In this document: piece by piece, positions 50,050 through 59,258 of the stretch | How the letters are laid out: every line of letters begins with the position of its first letter | Position numbering within the stretch: position 1 is the stretch's first letter | NCBI GenBank assembly: GCA_944358385.1 | Contig: CALVQW010000001.1 | Coordinates: 62,001 to 126,000 of the forward strand | Length of the DNA: 64,000 nt | Direction: 5' to 3' | Source of the DNA: an uncultured Clostridia bacterium | GTDB lineage: Bacteria > Bacillota > Clostridia > Christensenellales > CAG-917 | Translations under genes and position numbers: made by a program | Notes under the pieces: model-generated | The model's database searches: none | Seen by the model: only the letters and a program-made list of their open reading frames with translations | What the model was told of the DNA's origin: nothing

Positions 50050-50448
50050 TCACTTATGGGAGCAGTCATGCCCTCCGCAATGATGTTCCCCGCAGGAGTG
50101 TCCCTCCTCGCCATGTCCGTGGTGAGAACACGCCGCCGAAGGATCGTATGCAAGCGCGCCTTTGAGGAAGGCACTTACCGCCTCGTCCGCGTCTCCTTCC
50201 ACGCCGCCGTAGACGGTGATGCCCGCCTCGGCGAGCGCGTTTCGCGCGCCCATGCCCATGCCGCCGCATATGAGAGCGTCCACTCCGAGAGAGGCGAGGA
50301 AACCCGCCAGCGCGGAATGTCCGTTTTCGGGTGCGGGGATGATGCTCTTTTTGATCTCGCCGCCCTCCGTGTCATAGAGCGCGAAGGTCTCGGTGCGTCC
50401 GAAGTGCTGAAAGACTTTGCTCTCGTCGTATGTGACCGCGATCCTCAT
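50050..50448 (-). CDS. NifX/NifB-family cofactor-binding domain protein with His-rich tail
   Basis: The 132-aa protein is one dinitrogenase iron-molybdenum cofactor domain (MRIAVTYDESKVFQHFGRTETFALYD, GVDALICGGMGMGARNAL). A His/Cys/Gly-rich tail follows (HHGHGEEGHSCGEHHCGGHDCSHK, split here as HHGHGEEGH and CGEHHCGGHDC) that should bind metal. Stand-alone members are common in anaerobes without nitrogenase and are thought to handle Fe-S or Mo-type cofactors or metals. It is 10 nt after rpe, an unusual position for it. No nif genes are nearby. Confidence 0.85.
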   Translation of the reverse strand: MRIAVTYDESKVFQHFGRTETFALYDTEGGEIKKSIIPAPENGHSALAGFLASLGVDALICGGMGMGARNALAEAGITVYGGVEGDADEAVSAFLKGALAYDPSAACSHHGHGEEGHSCGEHHCGGHDCSHK

Positions 50449-50457
50449 ACTTCCCTC

Positions 50458-51102
50458 CTAGATCTGCATGGCTTTGACGGCCGCGACGTGGTCCTCCGCT
50501 TTGAATACGGAGCTGCCCGCAACGACGATGGTCGCTCCCGCGTCCTTGCACAACTTGATGTTAGAGGGAGAGACGCCGCCGTCTATCTCGATGTCGTAGT
50601 TAAGACCGCGTTCCACGCGCAATTTCTCGCCCATGCGCACCTTTTCCAGGCAATCCTCCTTGAAAGACTGTCCGCCGAAGCCCGCCTGCACGGTCATGAT
50701 GAGCAGAAGGTCGATCTTGTCAAGATACGGCTCGACGATGGAGAAGGGCTGATCCGCATTGACGACAAGCCCGCATTTCACGCCTTTTGACTTGATCTCG
50801 GCAAGCGCGCCCTCGACGTCCTCGGACGCTTCGGGGTGGAAGGTGACGTAATCCGCACCCGCGTCGCAGAACTGCCCCACATACTTTTCGGGGCGGGTGA
50901 TCATGAGATGCACGTCGAGGGGCATATCCGTATATTTGCGCAGGGCTTTGACCATGGGCATGCCGAAGGTGATGTTGGGGACATACACCCCGTCCATCAC
51001 GTCGCAATGCACGAGATCCGCGCCCCAGACTTTGATGTTCTGCACTGCCTCCGCCATTTTGCCGAAATCCGCCGAAAGAATGGACGGTGCGACTTTAATC
51101 AT
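50458..51102 (-). CDS. rpe: Ribulose-phosphate 3-epimerase
   Basis: Rpe interconverts ribulose 5-phosphate and xylulose 5-phosphate. The 214-aa TIM barrel has APSILSADF at the N-terminus, HCDVMDGVYVPNITFG, DVHLMI, the LIMTVQAGFGGQSF region and EIDGGVSPSN. The longer upstream frame is not needed: ATG at 51102 overlaps the rsgA stop by 8 nt and has GGAGG upstream. The rsgA-rpe order is conserved in Firmicutes. Confidence 0.96.
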   Translation of the reverse strand: MIKVAPSILSADFGKMAEAVQNIKVWGADLVHCDVMDGVYVPNITFGMPMVKALRKYTDMPLDVHLMITRPEKYVGQFCDAGADYVTFHPEASEDVEGALAEIKSKGVKCGLVVNADQPFSIVEPYLDKIDLLLIMTVQAGFGGQSFKEDCLEKVRMGEKLRVERGLNYDIEIDGGVSPSNIKLCKDAGATIVVAGSSVFKAEDHVAAVKAMQI

Positions 51103-51952
51103 ACTTGTTTTTCCTCCTATCACAAAGCTCCTCATAAATGAGCTTATATCGTTCGTATCTTCCCGCGCCCACACCGCAGCCGATGTGCGCCTTGACGGCA
51201 CAATCGGGTTCGTCGAGATGCAGACAGGTGTTGAAGCGGCATTCTTTGCGGAACCTCTCCATATCGTCGAAATACAACCTGAGTTCCTCTGGCGGAAGGT
51301 CCACCGCGTCCAGCATTGAGAAGCCGCAGGTGTCAGCGAGATAAGTGTTTTCGCCGAGGGTGATCATCTCGGTGCGGCGGGTGGTGTGCCTGCCTCGCTT
51401 TATCTTTTTGGCAAGTTCCCCCACTTCCAGCACCGGGGACTCCGAAAGCGCGTTGATGAGGGAGCTTTTGCCCACTGCGGACTGTCCCGCAAAGCACGTG
51501 GTCTTGCCTTTGACCAGCTCCGCGACGGCAGCCACGCCCTCTCCCGTCGCCGCACTCACCGCAAGATGCCTGCACACATCATTATACTCCGAAAGATCCC
51601 CCGTTTCAAGGTCTGATTTGTTCCAGACAAGAACGGGAGTTATCCCTTCCGCAAGACAGTTGACGATAACCTTATCCGCAAGCAGAAAGTCGGGAGCGGG
51701 TTCGGGTGCGAGGAGTATGAGGCAGATGTCGATGTTGGCGATGTAAGGGCGCACAAGGGCGTTTGTGCGCGGCAGGATGCGCTCTATGACAAAGTCCTTC
51801 CCTTCCCGCGAGATCTCCGCTCTGTCCCCCACTCTGATCGCGCCGTCCGCTTTCAGCTTTTTGCGCGCGAAACACACCTTGACACCATCTTCGGTGTCCA
51901 CCCAGAACTTGGAGGCGACTGCCTTTATCACGCGTCCGCAAGAAGTTTTCAT
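51095..51952 (-). CDS. rsgA: Ribosome small-subunit GTPase RsgA (YloQ)
   Basis: RsgA is a circularly permuted GTPase that checks late 30S maturation. The 285-aa protein has an N-terminal OB domain, G4 NKSDL before G1 GQSAVGKSSLINAL (the permuted order), and G3 DTCGFS. The C-terminal zinc knuckle has FNTCLHLDEPDCAVK with the expected Cys/His. It follows rlmN with an ATGA overlap. The prpC/prkC phosphatase-kinase pair usual at this spot is absent. Confidence 0.96.
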   Translation of the reverse strand: MKTSCGRVIKAVASKFWVDTEDGVKVCFARKKLKADGAIRVGDRAEISREGKDFVIERILPRTNALVRPYIANIDICLILLAPEPAPDFLLADKVIVNCLAEGITPVLVWNKSDLETGDLSEYNDVCRHLAVSAATGEGVAAVAELVKGKTTCFAGQSAVGKSSLINALSESPVLEVGELAKKIKRGRHTTRRTEMITLGENTYLADTCGFSMLDAVDLPPEELRLYFDDMERFRKECRFNTCLHLDEPDCAVKAHIGCGVGAGRYERYKLIYEELCDRRKNKYD

Positions 51953-53088
51953 GCCGTGGTGAACTTGCTCCCTTTGCGTTTTCTTTCCTCGTGTGTGCCG
52001 CCGCCTTCTCCGTCACCGCCCTTCCCGCTTTCCGCGATGACTCTGCGGCGCAGCTGTCCGCACGCTCCCTCCACGTCCTCTCCGAAGCTGTGACGTATGG
52101 TGGCGGACACTCCGAGTGCGGAAAGACGTGTGAGAAAGGTTTTCGCCGCGTCCTCGGTGGGACGGCGCAGAGACGCGTCCGTGGGGTTGAGGCGGATGAG
52201 ATTGACGTGCGAGGGGAAACCGCGCGTCAGAGACGCCAGCTTTTCAGCGCAGGCGGGAGTGTCGTTGACGCCCGCAATGAGCGTATATTCAAAAATGACT
52301 CTCCGTCCCGTCCGCTTGAAATAGTACTTTGCGGCGTCTATGATAGTGGCGATGTCATACTTGCGGTTGACGGGCATGAGCTTGCTCCTCTCCTCGTCGA
52401 AGGGGGAATGCAGGCTGACGGAGAGTGTGACTTTCCTGCCGCTGTCCGCAAAGCGTTTCATCCTGTCCGCAAGCCCCGATGTGGAGAGGGAGATGTTGCG
52501 TTCCGAGACGGCGAGACCGTCCTTCGCGCTCACCTCGTCCAGGAAACGCATCACGTTGTCGTAGTTGTCCAGCGGCTCTCCGCTGCCCATAAGGACGATG
52601 TTGGTGACGGCACGCTCCTTCACGCTGCCGCCCTCCGCCGCATTGACCGCGACCACCTGACCGAGGATCTCGGAAAAATGCAGATCCCGCACCAGCCCGT
52701 CCGCGCCGGACGCGCAGAAAGCACAGTGCATCCTGCACCCTATCTGAGTGGAGACGCAGAGGGTGTTGCCGTAGTCGTGGGGCATGAAAACGCCCTCTAT
52801 GAGGTTGCCGTCAAGGAGGGAGAAAAGATACTTCTTGCTGCCGTCACGGGAGGGATAGACTCGCATGACGGACACGGGGTTCGCCACATACTCCTCATTG
52901 AGTGCGGCGCGCAGGGATTTTGAGAGCGAGGTCATGCCGTCGATGTCCTTTCCCGCAAAACAGAAGGCGCGGATCTGCCTTGCGGTATAGGCGGGAGAGG
53001 ACGGCAGCAAAGCCGCGATCTCACTTGCCGCAAGACCGAGAAGGGGGCGTTTGCCGCCCGCAGGGAATGTCCCGGAGAGCGCGCTCAT
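51949..53088 (-). CDS. rlmN: Dual-specificity rRNA/tRNA adenine C2-methyltransferase RlmN
   Basis: This radical-SAM enzyme methylates A2503 of 23S rRNA and A37 of some tRNAs. The 379-aa protein (start MSALSG at 53088, overlapping rsmB by ATGA) has the N-terminal helical RNA-binding domain. The cluster motif is GCRMHCAFCASG (CxxxCxxC), followed by NIVLMGSGEPLDNYDNV, SVSLHSPFDEERSKLMPVNRKY and the C-terminal Cys in VEGACGQLR. The tail after it is Gly/Lys-rich and a little longer than usual. An upstream ATG at 53121 is less likely. Confidence 0.95.
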   Translation of the reverse strand: MSALSGTFPAGGKRPLLGLAASEIAALLPSSPAYTARQIRAFCFAGKDIDGMTSLSKSLRAALNEEYVANPVSVMRVYPSRDGSKKYLFSLLDGNLIEGVFMPHDYGNTLCVSTQIGCRMHCAFCASGADGLVRDLHFSEILGQVVAVNAAEGGSVKERAVTNIVLMGSGEPLDNYDNVMRFLDEVSAKDGLAVSERNISLSTSGLADRMKRFADSGRKVTLSVSLHSPFDEERSKLMPVNRKYDIATIIDAAKYYFKRTGRRVIFEYTLIAGVNDTPACAEKLASLTRGFPSHVNLIRLNPTDASLRRPTEDAAKTFLTRLSALGVSATIRHSFGEDVEGACGQLRRRVIAESGKGGDGEGGGTHEERKRKGSKFTTA

Positions 53089-54329
53089 TTGGTGAACCTC
53101 GCAATGAAGAAGCCGTCCCACTCCCCTTTGGGCAGGATGTGCAAAGTGCCGTCGTTGTCGAAGGGTACGGGCATCTTTTGCAGGGACAGCCCTTTTTTCA
53201 GGATATATTCCGCGTTGTCCTCGTTCTCCTCTCCGAAAAGTGTGCAGGTGGAATAGACCATCACGCCGCCGGGTTTAAGATAACGCACGGCGTTGTCGAT
53301 GATGGCGCGCTGTACGGCGGCGAGCTTGGCGATCGCCTCCTCTCCCCTTTGCAGGAAAACGTCGGGATGTTTGCGGAAAGTGCCGAAACAGCTGCACGGC
53401 ACGTCTGCCATGACGAAATCGAACCGCCCTTCCCACCTCTCGTCGAACACGGTGGCGTCGGAAAGGACGGGTTTTACGTTGTCGGCGTGCATGCGCTCGG
53501 CGTAGCTTTTGATGAGGCGCACCCTGTGGGGGTGGACGTCGCACGCGGTGACCGTAGCCGCCGGCGCAAGCTCGGAGCAATACACCGCCTTGCCGCCGGG
53601 TGCGGAACAGAGGTCCAGGATGTCAGTCCTGCCGCCGGGCGCGAGGGCTTTGACCGCAAGCACGGATGAGGGTGACTGATAGGTGATGACTCCCTCACGG
53701 AACAGGGACTTGACAAGCGGCGTCACCGAGGTGAGCAGCCCGCCCGCCGCACTCGGCATATACTCCTGCGCGTGCGCTTCGAGGAGTTTGACCACCGCCT
53801 CCTGCGTGGAGAGGCGCGTGTTCACTCTGACGTGCACGAAGTCCGTCCCCTTGTCCTCCAGGACGGCAAGGAGCTTTTGTTCGCCGTATTCCGCTCTGAA
53901 CCTGTCTATGAACCATTGCGGTTTGGAGTAATGCACGGAAAGATATTCGGGCTGAGAGGGCGCGGGAAGGGTGTATCTGCGCTTCGCCACCGATTGCAGA
54001 ACGGCGTTGACAAAGCCGCTCGCACCGCCCTTACCCATGCTCTTTGCCGCTTCCACGCACTCGCTGACTATGGCGTAATCGGGGACGTTGTCGATGTAAA
54101 GAAGGGCGTAAACCCCGATCTTCAACAATATCCACACCGCCTTTTGCGGACGCTTGTTCACCAGGCGGGAGAGGATGTACTCTATCTCCGTGTCCCGCTC
54201 CAACACGCCGTAAACCAGCCTTGCCGCAAGCGCGCCCGTGTCCTCGCCGTCAAAGGCGCGGTCGGCGTAAGTGCGGTCGGAGTAGATCCTCACCAGAAGA
54301 TCGTGCGCGGCGCGGATGTGTTCCTTCAT
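53085..54329 (-). CDS. rsmB: 16S rRNA (cytosine-967-C5) methyltransferase RsmB
   Basis: RsmB makes m5C967 in 16S rRNA. The 414-aa product has the NusB-like N-terminal domain (about 1-140, RAAHDLLVRIYSDRTYADRAF) and a Rossmann methyltransferase domain. The latter has DLCSAPGGKAVYCSELA, DVHPHRV, ADVPCSCFGTFRKHPD and the catalytic VYSTCTLFGEENE. It lies between fmt and rlmN with overlapping stop/start codons on both sides. Confidence 0.95.
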   Translation of the reverse strand: MKEHIRAAHDLLVRIYSDRTYADRAFDGEDTGALAARLVYGVLERDTEIEYILSRLVNKRPQKAVWILLKIGVYALLYIDNVPDYAIVSECVEAAKSMGKGGASGFVNAVLQSVAKRRYTLPAPSQPEYLSVHYSKPQWFIDRFRAEYGEQKLLAVLEDKGTDFVHVRVNTRLSTQEAVVKLLEAHAQEYMPSAAGGLLTSVTPLVKSLFREGVITYQSPSSVLAVKALAPGGRTDILDLCSAPGGKAVYCSELAPAATVTACDVHPHRVRLIKSYAERMHADNVKPVLSDATVFDERWEGRFDFVMADVPCSCFGTFRKHPDVFLQRGEEAIAKLAAVQRAIIDNAVRYLKPGGVMVYSTCTLFGEENEDNAEYILKKGLSLQKMPVPFDNDGTLHILPKGEWDGFFIARFTK

Positions 54330-55255
54330 TCTATCCTAACTCCCGCGGAAATTTTATGTCCCGCAAGCCATGCGGTGTCCGTCATGCGCCCCTTGCCTTC
54401 GGGCTGTATGAGCGTGAGTCTCACCGCACCGTCTCCGCAAGCGACGATAAGCCCCTCTTTTGCGGAGGCTTTCAGCACTTCGCCGGGCGCGCCGCTCCCC
54501 TCCGCACGTTCCGCGGAAAGGATCTTGACGCGCTTGCCCTCCAACATCATCCATGCGGAGGGCCACGGAGTCATGCCTCGGACAAAACAATCGAATTTTT
54601 CGGGTGTGAGGTCGAAACGCGCTTTGCCGTCCTCTTTGCCTATCATCCCGCACCGCGTGGCGAGGGAGTGATCCTGCGGGACATACACCGCCCTGCCGCT
54701 TTCAATGAGTCCCACCGCCTTGACGAGCGCGTCGCCGCCCAAAAGAGCCAGCCTGTCGAAAAGTTCGCCCGCCGTCTCCTTCGCGCCTATCTCCGTCTCC
54801 TCTTGCAGAAGGATGTCCCCCGCGTCCACTTCCTTCACCGTGCGCATGACGGTCACTCCCGTGGTCTTGTCGCCGTTGAGCAACGCCCACTGTATGGGGG
54901 ACGCGCCGCGGTATTTTGGGAGCAGGGACGCGTGGACGTTGATGACGCCGAAGGGAAATAGGGAAAAAAACCTTTCGGAAAGGATCTGCCCGAATGCCGC
55001 CGTCACGCCGAGATCTGGCGAGAGCGCGGACACGGCATCGATGCCGTCGCGGGAGACTTTTTCGAATTGCAAGACGGGTATGCCCAGCCTCTCCGCCGTG
55101 ACCTTGACGGGAGAGGGGCGCAGCTCATATCCCCTGCCCACGGGCTTGTCAAGCCCCGTCACGACGGCGGTGACTTCGTGTGCGGCTGCAAGTTTTTCAA
55201 GCACGACGGAGGAAAAATCCGGCGTGCCCATGAACAGGATGCGGAGCTTTCTCAT
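54326..55255 (-). CDS. fmt: Methionyl-tRNA formyltransferase
   Basis: Fmt formylates initiator Met-tRNA. The 309-aa protein begins RKLRILFMGTPDFS and has the catalytic-domain motifs INVHASLLPKYRGASPI, NGDKTTGVTVM and DAGDIL. A C-terminal tRNA-binding domain has AWMMLEGKRVKI. The ATG at 55255 overlaps the def stop; the longer frame upstream has no support. Confidence 0.96.
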   Translation of the reverse strand: MRKLRILFMGTPDFSSVVLEKLAAAHEVTAVVTGLDKPVGRGYELRPSPVKVTAERLGIPVLQFEKVSRDGIDAVSALSPDLGVTAAFGQILSERFFSLFPFGVINVHASLLPKYRGASPIQWALLNGDKTTGVTVMRTVKEVDAGDILLQEETEIGAKETAGELFDRLALLGGDALVKAVGLIESGRAVYVPQDHSLATRCGMIGKEDGKARFDLTPEKFDCFVRGMTPWPSAWMMLEGKRVKILSAERAEGSGAPGEVLKASAKEGLIVACGDGAVRLTLIQPEGKGRMTDTAWLAGHKISAGVRIE

Positions 55256-55704
55256 TCGTCTTTGAGGTCGGTGCATTTTGAGGTGTAAAGCACCCCGTCG
55301 AGGTGGTCCATCTCGTGCTGGAACGCGCGGGCGGTGAACCCCTCCACCTTGTATTTCTTTTTCTTGCCGTAGCGGTCGAAGGCGACGACGGTGATCTTTT
55401 CCGCGCGGGTGACGGTGCCGTATTTACCTTTGACGGAGAGACAGCCCTCCACCCCCGTCTGCTCGCCGCTCGCGGCTTTGAGTTCGGGATTGACCAGCTC
55501 GAAATAGCCCTCCTCCGTGCTGACGACGCACACGCGTTTCAACACCGCGACCTGCGGAGCGGCAAGCCCCGCGCCGTCGGCGTCCTCCAATGTCTCGCGC
55601 ATGTCGTCGAGAAGGACGTGCAGTTTCTCGTCGAACACCTCGACGGGACGGCACTTTTTGGAGAGGATGGGATCGGGGGATTGAAGTATTATTCGCTTAG
55701 CCAT
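55252..55704 (-). CDS. def: Peptide deformylase
   Basis: Def removes the formyl group from nascent proteins. The 150-aa product has the three metal motifs GAGLAAPQV, EGCLSVKG (Cys ligand) and FQHEMDHLDG (HExxH). It lies between priA and fmt, the Firmicutes order, so formylation and deformylation are co-transcribed. Confidence 0.96.
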   Translation of the reverse strand: MAKRIILQSPDPILSKKCRPVEVFDEKLHVLLDDMRETLEDADGAGLAAPQVAVLKRVCVVSTEEGYFELVNPELKAASGEQTGVEGCLSVKGKYGTVTRAEKITVVAFDRYGKKKKYKVEGFTARAFQHEMDHLDGVLYTSKCTDLKDE

Positions 55705-55705
55705 A

Positions 55706-57877
55706 TCATATCAGGCTCTGCGGATCGGTCTCCGCAAAGCAACTCCCTTTCTGAGGTTTGAATTTCGCCGTAAGCGCGTAGATCTCGGGCATGACGGCGG
55801 CATACACCGAGGGCGTGACGCGCATAAGCACCTGATAGCGCGTGAGGCCGTGCATCCTCGTGACGGGGGACTTCGCCGCGCCGAGATAGACAAAGCCGCC
55901 CACTCTCGCCTCGATGTCCTTGACCGCGCGATAGATGTTCCTGGTGCTGTCCACGGCGGACTGTTCGTCCTCGGCAGCGACCAGCACTCTCACCACCTTG
56001 GTGAAGGGCGGGAACTTGGTCACCATGCGCGTGTTTATCTCCTTGCGCCAGAACCCTTCGTAATCGTAGGTCCTGCCGAAACGGAACACATAATGCCGCG
56101 GGGAATAGGTTTGCAGTATGACTCTCCCCTTCTTGTCCGCTCTGCCCGCTCTGCCCGCCACCTGCGTGATGAGCTGGAAGGTGCGTTCCGAGGAGCGGTA
56201 ATCGCTGAAATAGAGGGCGGAATCCGCTTCCAGAATGCCCACAAGCGTGACATTGGGGAAGTCGTGTCCCTTTGCGATCATCTGCGTGCCGACCAGCACG
56301 TCCGCTCCCCCCGACGCGAACTCGTTGAGTATGCGGAAATAGCTGTCCTTGCGCGACGTCGTGTCGTTGTCCATCCTGAGGACGCGGACGTCGGGGAAAA
56401 GAGCTTTCAGCTCCTCCGCTACCTTTTCCGTGCCTGTCTTGCCCTGTTTTATCTCCGTGCCGCCGCATTGCGGACACTTGGAGAGCATATGGTAGCGTCT
56501 GCCGCAGCAATGGCATTTGAGGACGTTCTCGGACTTGTGCCAGGTGAGGGAGACGTCGCAGTCCTCGCACTTCGCCACCCAACCGCAGGAGCGGCACATC
56601 ACGAAGGACGCGAACCCTCTCCTGTTGAGGAAAAGTATGATCTGTTCCCCTCTGCCGAGTGCCGCGCCCATGGCGTCCGCGAGTGCCGCGGAAAAGAGGG
56701 AGCGGTTGCCGTAGCGGAACTCCTGCACCATGTCCACGATCTCCATCTCCGGGAGCTGATGGGCGGCGATGCGGTTTTTGAGAGTGAGCAGTTTATACTT
56801 CCCCTCCGTGGCGAGCAGATAGCTCTCCATGTCCGGAGTCGCCGAGCCGAGGACGAGAGCCGCGCCGCAGTTTTCCGCGCGCATTTTCGCCACTTGCTTG
56901 GCGTCGTAGCGGGGATTGGACTCGCTGATGTAGCTGGAATCGTGTTCCTCGTCAATGATGATGACGCCGATGTCTTTCAGGGGCGCGAACACCGCCGAAC
57001 GCGGTCCCACCGCGATCTTCGCCTCGCCGTCGCGCAGACGTTTCCACTCGTCGTAACGCTCCCCCGCATTAAGCCCCGAGTGCATGAGCGCGACCGCATC
57101 GCCGAATCTCGCTCTGAAAAGCCCCAATATCTGCGGCGTGAGAGCGATCTCCGGGACGAGCATGATCGCCGTCCTGCCCTTTTCCAGCATCTTTTCGATG
57201 ACGGACATATACACTTCCGTCTTGCCGCTGCCCGTCACTCCGTGCAGGAGATAGACGCCTTTTCCTTCGGTTATGGCGTCCGCGGCACGCTGCTGATCGG
57301 GAGTGAGAGTGACGTGCTTTTTCTGTCCCGCAAGAGTCTCCAAAGGCACTCTCGCGTCATGCACCGCGCTCTCGTTGACCAGCCCTTTTTCTCTGAGTCC
57401 GTTCACCGCGCCCGCGCCGAACCTCTCCGTGAGGACGGAAAGATACTCTCCTTTGCCCGCTCTGAGATGATCGAGGACTTCGCGCTGTTTGGGGGCGCGT
57501 TTGAGCATGGCGGCGACCGCCTCCTCGTCGATGCCTTGCGCCGCGGTGAGGAAGATGCGCTTGTATTCCGGGTCCCTCTCCTCCCTGAGTTTGGTGGGGA
57601 TGAAAAGGCGCAGCACGTCGATGTGGCGGAGGTTGTACGCGGCACGCATCTCGTTCATCAGTTTGAGCTGCTCCGCGCTGACGGGCGTGTCGAGATATCT
57701 CGCTTTTTTGAGGGAGGAAAACTCCGAAGTCTGCTTTTTGCCGACGACGAATCCCACCGTATGCCTGCCCGCGAAATCCACCGCGACACGGCTGCCGAGA
57801 GGCACGTCCTCTCCCTCATAGTCGAAGGGACGGTCTATCTCGGCGGTGGAAATGTCGACGATGACTTCAAGCACCAT
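55706..57877 (-). CDS. priA: Primosomal replication restart helicase PriA
   Basis: PriA restarts collapsed replication forks. The 723-aa protein has the N-terminal 3'-DNA-binding domain (about 1-105), Walker A GVTGSGKTEVYM near 215, IIIDEEHDSSY (DEEH box), and a zinc-binding insert with four Cys pairs (MCRSCGW, CEDCD, CHCCG, CPQCGG). Helicase motifs V-VI include QVAGRAGRADKKG. All parts are intact. It is 1 nt before def and overlaps the coaBC end by 11 nt. Confidence 0.97.
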   Translation of the reverse strand: MVLEVIVDISTAEIDRPFDYEGEDVPLGSRVAVDFAGRHTVGFVVGKKQTSEFSSLKKARYLDTPVSAEQLKLMNEMRAAYNLRHIDVLRLFIPTKLREERDPEYKRIFLTAAQGIDEEAVAAMLKRAPKQREVLDHLRAGKGEYLSVLTERFGAGAVNGLREKGLVNESAVHDARVPLETLAGQKKHVTLTPDQQRAADAITEGKGVYLLHGVTGSGKTEVYMSVIEKMLEKGRTAIMLVPEIALTPQILGLFRARFGDAVALMHSGLNAGERYDEWKRLRDGEAKIAVGPRSAVFAPLKDIGVIIIDEEHDSSYISESNPRYDAKQVAKMRAENCGAALVLGSATPDMESYLLATEGKYKLLTLKNRIAAHQLPEMEIVDMVQEFRYGNRSLFSAALADAMGAALGRGEQIILFLNRRGFASFVMCRSCGWVAKCEDCDVSLTWHKSENVLKCHCCGRRYHMLSKCPQCGGTEIKQGKTGTEKVAEELKALFPDVRVLRMDNDTTSRKDSYFRILNEFASGGADVLVGTQMIAKGHDFPNVTLVGILEADSALYFSDYRSSERTFQLITQVAGRAGRADKKGRVILQTYSPRHYVFRFGRTYDYEGFWRKEINTRMVTKFPPFTKVVRVLVAAEDEQSAVDSTRNIYRAVKDIEARVGGFVYLGAAKSPVTRMHGLTRYQVLMRVTPSVYAAVMPEIYALTAKFKPQKGSCFAETDPQSLI

Positions 57878-59060
57878 AATTTTGCATCACGGCATCCAGG
57901 ATGACATCCGCAAGTTCGCGTTTTGTCATGATGCCAAGCTCTCTCACGCAGCCGTTCGCGCCCACCAAAGAGGCGATGTTGGTGTCCGAATAAAACCCCG
58001 CGCCCTCTTTGGTCACGTCGTTGGCGACGGCAAAATCTGCGTGCTTCGCCGCCACTTTCTTTGCGGCGTTGGCGAGAAGGTCATCCGTCTCCGCTGAGAA
58101 GATGACCAGCTTTCTCTCCCCTTTTTGTGCGCCGATCTCCTTTGCGATGTCGGGGTTCTTGACAAACTCCATGGTGAGAGTCTCGCTCTTGATCTTGGAG
58201 GTATAGGTCTGTTTGGGGCGGTAATCCGCGGGAGCGGCAGCCATGATGGCAATGTCCGCTTGCCCGAACTCCTCTTTTACGGCTGCAAGCATCTCCTCGG
58301 TGGTGTTCACTCTCACCGCCTTCATCACGCCGTCGGGGACGGGGACGGACATCCTGCCGTGCACGAGCACCACTTCCGCGCCGCGCTCTGCGGCGGCTTC
58401 CGCAATGGCACAGCCCATCTTGCCGCTGGAATGGTTGGTGATGACGCGCACTCCGTCGATATACTCCTCCGTCGCGCCCGAAGTGACCAGCACGCGCTTG
58501 TTTTCGAGGTCTCTGACGGGACGGAGCAGATCAACTATGCGTTCCACGATGTTGCAAGGTTCAGCCATCTTGCCCTTGCCCACGTCGCCGCAGGCGAGTC
58601 TGCCCGTGTCAGGCTCGACGAACATCACGCCCCGCGCTTTCAAGAGAGCGATGTTGTCCTGCGTCGCCGCGTCGAGATACATCGCCGTGTTCATCGCGGG
58701 CGCGAGGATCTTGGGCGCGTCCGAGGCGAGCCATGTGGTGGAAAGCATGTCGTCGGCTATCCCTCTTGCGAACTTGGCAATGACGTTGGCAGTCGCGGGA
58801 GCGACCACGAAAACGTCCGCAAGCTTTGCGAGGGAGACATGCCTGACGTCATGTTCCTCCCTCTCCTCGAACATCCCTCTCACCACCTTGTTGTCCGAGA
58901 GAGTCTCAAAGGAAAGGGGCGCGACGAATTCCTCGGCGTTGCGCGTCATGATGACGTGGACGTCCGCGCCGAGTTTTTTCAGCCGCGAAACTATCTCGCA
59001 GCTCTTGTAAGCGGCTATTCCGCCGCTCACTCCGAGGATGACGTGTTTGCCGTACAGCAT
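57867..59060 (-). CDS. coaBC: Phosphopantothenoylcysteine decarboxylase/synthetase CoaBC
   Basis: CoaBC carries out two steps of CoA synthesis. The 397-aa protein has the N-terminal flavoprotein CoaC (VILGVSGGIAAYKS, HVIMTRNAEEF, HVSLAK, PAMNTAMYLD, PDTGRLACGDVGKGKMAEP). The C-terminal CoaB follows (LVTSGATEEYIDGVRVITNHSSGKMG, ANDVTKEGAGFYSDTN). It is in the yicC-gmk-rpoZ-coaBC-priA operon, with one base shared with rpoZ. Confidence 0.96.
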   Translation of the reverse strand: MLYGKHVILGVSGGIAAYKSCEIVSRLKKLGADVHVIMTRNAEEFVAPLSFETLSDNKVVRGMFEEREEHDVRHVSLAKLADVFVVAPATANVIAKFARGIADDMLSTTWLASDAPKILAPAMNTAMYLDAATQDNIALLKARGVMFVEPDTGRLACGDVGKGKMAEPCNIVERIVDLLRPVRDLENKRVLVTSGATEEYIDGVRVITNHSSGKMGCAIAEAAAERGAEVVLVHGRMSVPVPDGVMKAVRVNTTEEMLAAVKEEFGQADIAIMAAAPADYRPKQTYTSKIKSETLTMEFVKNPDIAKEIGAQKGERKLVIFSAETDDLLANAAKKVAAKHADFAVANDVTKEGAGFYSDTNIASLVGANGCVRELGIMTKRELADVILDAVMQNYGA

Positions 59061-59254
59061 CAGTCGCGCACGATCTTGATCTTGCCGGAATAGATCTCCT
59101 TGCAGGCAAGAGTCACGGGCTTTTCGCCGCTTTCGGCAAGATAGGAGCTTTCGCTGGTGAGCAGCTCTCTGGTGCGTTTAGCCACGGCGCACGCGAGTGC
59201 GTAACGGCATTCCGCCTTCTTGATGAGTTTGTCGATCGGGGGGTCGATCATCAT
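59060..59254 (-). CDS. rpoZ: RNA polymerase omega subunit
   Basis: The 64-aa omega subunit assists assembly of the RNA polymerase beta' subunit. The pattern IDKLIKKAECRYALACAVAKRTREL and the tail EKPVTLACKEIYSGKIKI fit Firmicutes RpoZ. The open frame is longer, but GGAGGA with nine-base spacing marks the ATG at 59254, four bases after gmk ends. The protein is close to the minimum size for the family. Confidence 0.93.
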   Translation of the reverse strand: MMIDPPIDKLIKKAECRYALACAVAKRTRELLTSESSYLAESGEKPVTLACKEIYSGKIKIVRD

Positions 59255-59258
59255 AATT

